Below are positions 21,237-24,091 of a stretch of DNA of 24,091 nucleotides, in pieces. The translations under genes were made by a program, and so were the position numbers. Positions within the stretch are counted from its first letter, which is position 1. Each line of letters starts with the position of its first letter. Below the pieces are notes generated by a model. It was not told the DNA's origin and did not search any database. It was given only the letters and a program-made list of their open reading frames with translations. This stretch comes from JBBRVW01 sp038246545 (GTDB lineage: Bacteria; Actinomycetota; Actinomycetes; JACCUZ01): assembly GCA_038246545.1 (NCBI GenBank), contig JBBRVW010000048.1, positions 1 through 24,091 of the forward strand, read 5' to 3'.

Positions 21237-21758
21237 CTATCCCGACGAGGCAGCCGCCGGCGCCACGGTGTGAGGACCCCCGTCGGGGCGGCCCGTCACC
21301 TGGCGCCCGGTCAGGACGGTCAGCGGCAGCCGGATCGCGACGTCCACCGGCCCGGAGACCCACGGGTCGACCAGGCGGGCCAGCTTCCGGACCTTCGCCG
21401 GGTCGCGCACCACCTCGGCCAAGCCGGTGGCCACGACGCTCCAGCCGGAGCGGGTGACGACGTCGATGTCGTCGGCCTGGAGCGCCAGGACGCCGCCGCC
21501 CGCTGACCGCGCCAGCCGCGAGGTGCCCGACGTGCAGCACACCGCGACCTCGCCGTCCAGGGCGAAGGACACCGGCACGACGGCCGGGAGCGCACCGATG
21601 GTGAAGACGAACCGGCCGACGGCGGCGGCGCCGAGCAGCTCGAGACACTCGTCGCGCGACAGCTCCAGCACTCCCGCTCCGCCCGCACCGCGATCCTCGT
21701 CCGTCGGCGCGACCGGGTACCCGGGACCACGGGCTCGCGCTGGACCGCCTGAGGTCAT
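21237..21758 (-). CDS. PNPOx-like flavin split-barrel protein
   Basis: 173 residues. ECLELLGAAAVGRFVFTIGALPAVVPVSFALDGE (about 37-70) is the split-barrel opening, with GGVLALQADDIDVVTRSGWSVVATGLAEVV (about 88-117) the second flavin-binding part; PLTVLTGRQVTG is a terminal strand. It is related to, but clearly different from, the PNPOx-like protein at 13637. Cofactor (FMN or F420) and reaction are unknown. Its ATG (21758) overlaps the stop of the two-domain USP gene by four bases (ATGA), so the two are translationally coupled. The first 28 residues are Gly/Pro/Ala-rich and disordered. Confidence 0.82.
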   Translation of the reverse strand: MTSGGPARARGPGYPVAPTDEDRGAGGAGVLELSRDECLELLGAAAVGRFVFTIGALPAVVPVSFALDGEVAVCCTSGTSRLARSAGGGVLALQADDIDVVTRSGWSVVATGLAEVVRDPAKVRKLARLVDPWVSGPVDVAIRLPLTVLTGRQVTGRPDGGPHTVAPAAASSG

Positions 21759-22633
21759 CGGGACAGGTCGTCCGGGCCGGCTGATCCTCGGATCACGGCG
21801 ACCGCGCAGTGCGCGTGGTGCAGGACGGCCTGGCCGACCGAGCCCAGGAGCGTCTCGACGGCCGGCCGGTGACCGCGCGAGCCGACGACGACGAGCCCGG
21901 CGTGCTCGGAGGCGACGGCGAGCAGGTGACCGGCGTGCCCCGGCACGGCTTCGGCGAGGAGCCGCACCGTGGGGTACTTCTCGCGCCAGGGCGCCAGGTC
22001 GGCCTCCAGCGCGGCCCGCTCGACCTCCTGCTGCCGCACGGCGTCCACGGGCAGCGGCAGCAGATTCGCTGCCCCGTGCAGGGCGGTGCCCCGCCAGGCA
22101 CGCAGGGCAGTGACGTATCCGCCGTGCTCGGCGGCCCGGCTCATCGCCCAGTCGAGGGCGGCCTGGGCGCCGGACGTGCTGTCCACCCCGACGACGATGC
22201 GCGTCGCCCTCTCGTCGGAGCGGCGCCGCACCACGACCACCGGACCCGGCGCGTGCCGGGTGACCTGCTGGCTGACGGAGCCGAGCACCAGCCCGCCCAG
22301 ACGACTGTGCCCACGCGCACCCACCACGAGCAGGTCGCCCGGCTGGACGCTCTCGACGATGGCCGGACCGACCTCGAGCCCGAGCGGCTCGAGCCGCCGG
22401 ACCTCGGTCTCGACGGCGGGGTCGTGCGCGGCCTGCTGGCGCGCCTCGTCCAGGACCCGGTCCACCGACGAGCGCCGGGGCGGCGCGTCGTCATCGCGGA
22501 GCAGGTGCGGGACGGCGTGCACCAGCACCAGGGGCAGTCGCCGGCTGCGCGCCTCTGCCACCGCCCATGCGACCGCCCGACTGCTGTCGTCGGACCCGTC
22601 GACGGCCACCACCACGTGACGAATCTCAGCCAT
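21755..22633 (-). CDS. Universal stress protein, two UspA domains
   Basis: 292 residues. Two tandem UspA domains, about 1-142 and 150-285. The first has VVVAVDGSDDSSRAVAWA and VVGARGHSRLGGLVLGSVS; the second has IVVGVDSTSGAQAALDWA and VVGSRGHRPAVETLLGSVG. Both Gx2Gx9GS loops are intact, so ATP binding in both is likely; this is the architecture of mycobacterial Rv2623, a DosR target. ATG at 22633 has GAGGAGGAG upstream. It lies divergent from another two-domain USP, 223 bases away, and is in an operon with the downstream PNPOx-like gene. Confidence 0.92.
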   Translation of the reverse strand: MAEIRHVVVAVDGSDDSSRAVAWAVAEARSRRLPLVLVHAVPHLLRDDDAPPRRSSVDRVLDEARQQAAHDPAVETEVRRLEPLGLEVGPAIVESVQPGDLLVVGARGHSRLGGLVLGSVSQQVTRHAPGPVVVVRRRSDERATRIVVGVDSTSGAQAALDWAMSRAAEHGGYVTALRAWRGTALHGAANLLPLPVDAVRQQEVERAALEADLAPWREKYPTVRLLAEAVPGHAGHLLAVASEHAGLVVVGSRGHRPAVETLLGSVGQAVLHHAHCAVAVIRGSAGPDDLSR

Positions 22634-22760
22634 GACTCCTCCTCAGTCCTCGCGGTCCTCGCGGCTGCGCAGTCCCGCAGCCAGGACACCGCCTCCGGGC
22701 GCGGTCGGGCAGAGACCAACGGCGGCGACGGGCAGGACCAACGACCTCTCGGCACGGCTC

Positions 22761-22774
22761 GGGACCTCCGGCCC
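22761..22774. promoter_or_regulatory. DosR-like box 5 between the two two-domain USP genes
   Basis: GGGACCTCCGGCCC matches GGGACCTTGGTCCC at 11 of 14 positions. It lies 82 bases before the rightward USP start codon and 127 bases from the leftward one. Confidence 0.45.
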
Positions 22775-22782
22775 GGCTCGCG

Positions 22783-22797
22783 GGGGACGGCGTCCCC
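22783..22797. promoter_or_regulatory. GGGGAC-GGC-GTCCCC palindrome
   Basis: Perfect six-base arms with a 3-base centre, 8 bases after box 5 and 59 bases before the rightward USP start codon. GGAC/GTCC cores like a DosR box but one base closer, so on a different helical face. It could be a second operator or a weak variant. Confidence 0.35.
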
Positions 22798-22856
22798 TGG
22801 GCTCGCGCCGGACCGGCCCCTAGCGTCGTGGGCGACGGCCGATCGAGGAGGACGCC

Positions 22857-23732
22857 ATGACCACCGGCAGCGGGGTGACCGATCCGGTGCTCGTCGGCGT
22901 CGACGGCTCCGAGGCCAGCACGCGGGCCGTGCGCTGGGCCGCACGCGAGGCGGGCCTGCGCGGGTGCCCGCTGCACATCGTCCACGCGTGGCTGTGGCCC
23001 TTGTTCCGGGTCCCGCTGGGCGGGTCCCCGCTGGCGCCCGAGACTGCCGGCCTGCAGGCGCAGGCCGAGCAGGTGCTGGCTGCCGCGGCCACGACGGCAC
23101 GCGCGGTCGCGCCCGGGCTGGTGGTCGAGACGACCCTGACCGTGGGTGAGGCCGCCGGGGAGCTGCTGCGGCGCGCCCCGGGCGCCCAGCTGGTCGTGGT
23201 CGGCAACCGGGGTCTCGGCGGTTTCACCGGCCTGCTGCTGGGTTCGACCGGCGTGGCGCTGTCCGCCCGCAGCCCGCGGCCCGTCGTCGTGGTGCGGGGC
23301 GATCCGGCGCCCGAGGGGCCGGTCGTGGTCGGCGTGGACACCGCACCGGGGTCTGACGCTGTCCTGGGCCGGGCGATCGAGGAGGCCCGGCTGCGCGGCG
23401 TGGGTGTGCTGGTCGTGCATGGCTGGACCCCGAGCCCGCTGCCCTCGGGCCCGACGCCGGCGGGCGAGACAGCGCTGACCCGCGGGCGGCGAGCGGGGCA
23501 GGAGCTGCTCGACCGGGCCCTGGCAGTGGCCGGGTCCGACGCGCCCGGCGTCACGCTCAGCACCCGCCTGGGCGACCGGTCGCCGGCCGCCGAGCTCGTC
23601 GACGCCTCGCAGCACGCGCAGCTGCTCGTCGTCGGCGCTCGCGACCTGGGATCGCTGCGGGGGATGCTGCTCGGTTCCACGACCCACGCGGCGATCCACC
23701 ACTCCGCCTGCCCGGTCCTCGTCGTCCGCTGA
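22857..23732 (+). CDS. Universal stress protein, two UspA domains
   Basis: 291 residues. Domain 1 (about 8-148): VLVGVDGSEASTRAVRWAA and VVGNRGLGGFTGLLLGSTG, with the ATP loop intact. Domain 2 (about 155-291): VVVGVDTAPGSDAVLGRA and VVGARDLGSLRGMLLGSTT; here the second Gly is Asp, so binding may differ from domain 1. Strong GAGGAGGA ribosome site before ATG 22857. It is transcribed divergently from the USP/PNPOx pair. A DosR-like box and a GGGGAC palindrome sit in the shared 223-base spacer. Apparently monocistronic. Confidence 0.92.
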   Translation: MTTGSGVTDPVLVGVDGSEASTRAVRWAAREAGLRGCPLHIVHAWLWPLFRVPLGGSPLAPETAGLQAQAEQVLAAAATTARAVAPGLVVETTLTVGEAAGELLRRAPGAQLVVVGNRGLGGFTGLLLGSTGVALSARSPRPVVVVRGDPAPEGPVVVGVDTAPGSDAVLGRAIEEARLRGVGVLVVHGWTPSPLPSGPTPAGETALTRGRRAGQELLDRALAVAGSDAPGVTLSTRLGDRSPAAELVDASQHAQLLVVGARDLGSLRGMLLGSTTHAAIHHSACPVLVVR

Positions 23733-23740
23733 GCTACTCG

Positions 23741-23755
23741 CCCGGTGCATCCGGG
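23741..23755 (+). terminator. Possible weak hairpin after the last USP gene
   Basis: CCCGG-TGCAT-CCGGG lies 8 bases past the USP stop. A competing stem (CCGGG/CCCGG, 23751-23766) overlaps it. The rest of the 127-base spacer to the HNH gene shows nothing else recognisable. Confidence 0.3.
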
Positions 23756-23859
23756 AAACGACCCGGGACCCGTGACCAGAGGCCCGTCTCCCCTGTCCCG
23801 GCGATCCCGCCAGGCGTTGGCTGGAGCTCAAGCCGTTCATCTCGACGAAGACGAGCCGG

Positions 23860-24091
23860 TCAGAACGGCGGGATGTCGCTGAACAGGTCGTCCTGGACGG
23901 GGTCGGCGGGTCGGTGGTAGGTGCGTCCGGAGGGGAGGGTGAACCGGAGCCCGCCGGCGCCGTCGCTTTCGACCTCCGTGTCGGTGTGGGTCTTCACGGT
24001 GTGGTGGCTGCGGCACTGCGGGTCGAGGTTGCCCGCCGAGGTCGGGCCTCTCGGGTAGGGATCGCGGTGGTCCAGATCACACACTGCTGCC
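23860..24091 (-). CDS. HNH endonuclease-type protein, C-terminal part
   Basis: Partial gene cut by the right window edge; about 76 codons visible, the frame open to the end. CDLDHRDPYPRGPTSAGNL then CRSHHTVKTH is the HNH motif of DUF222/HNH proteins that are numerous in actinomycete genomes (DH, N and HH as metal and active-site residues). After it come a short strand-rich part (LRFTLPSGRTYHRP) and the acidic tail DPVQDDLFSDIPPF, typical of this family. Function unknown; a nuclease role for these is inferred. A GTG at 24084 would give a very short protein and is unlikely to be the true start. Confidence 0.8.
   Translation of the reverse strand, partial: AAVCDLDHRDPYPRGPTSAGNLDPQCRSHHTVKTHTDTEVESDGAGGLRFTLPSGRTYHRPADPVQDDLFSDIPPF

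Overview
The window is very GC-rich, densely packed bacterial DNA with many GTG/TTG starts, 4-base ATGA overlaps and short spacers. Its families (DUF2630, DosR/DevS-type regulators, Acg-type nitroreductase, many universal stress proteins, a DUF222-type HNH protein end) point to a non-mycobacterial, probably aerobic actinomycete. No rRNA, tRNA, CRISPR, phage or insertion sequence was seen. No stretch longer than about 225 bases lacks a gene.

Left part (1-10.5 kb). It opens with the N-terminal part of a flavohemoglobin (minus strand, cut by the window edge), then a secreted protein of unknown function (plus). Everything from 1.8 to 10.8 kb is on the minus strand. This includes a PLP-dependent decarboxylase and a three-gene block: FAD-linked oxidoreductase, cyclopropane-fatty-acid-synthase-like methyltransferase and TauE/SafE membrane protein. 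The first two resemble the pair that makes 10-methyl (tuberculostearic-type) fatty acids. Further genes are a large membrane GAF-PAS-GGDEF-EAL protein, a DksA/TraR-type zinc-finger protein and a DUF2630 protein.

Right part (10.8-23.7 kb) looks like a dormancy/hypoxia island of DosR type. It holds a DevS/DosS-like histidine kinase with the heme-ligating His and distal Tyr of GAF-A conserved, and a separate DosR/DevR-like response regulator whose recognition helix is almost that of DosR. Around them are four universal stress protein genes, two PNPOx-like flavin split-barrel proteins, a flavodoxin, an Acg-type nitroreductase, an acetyl-CoA hydrolase/CoA-transferase and a DoxX membrane protein. 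Five 14-bp sites close to GGGACC-TT-GGTCCC (like the DosR box GGGACT-WW-AGTCCC) lie in the spacers before these genes.

The least expected unit is 11005-13629: USP, a sulfide:quinone-oxidoreductase-like flavoprotein, a one-cysteine DsrC/TusE-like protein and a DsrE2-like protein. The spacing is tight and two of the putative DosR boxes lie upstream. Together these suggest a sulfide/persulfide handling system placed under redox/oxygen-controlled dormancy regulation. The proteins of the unit are recognised from motifs; the joint function and regulation are inference.

The right edge holds the C-terminal end of an HNH endonuclease-type protein (minus strand, cut by the window end).
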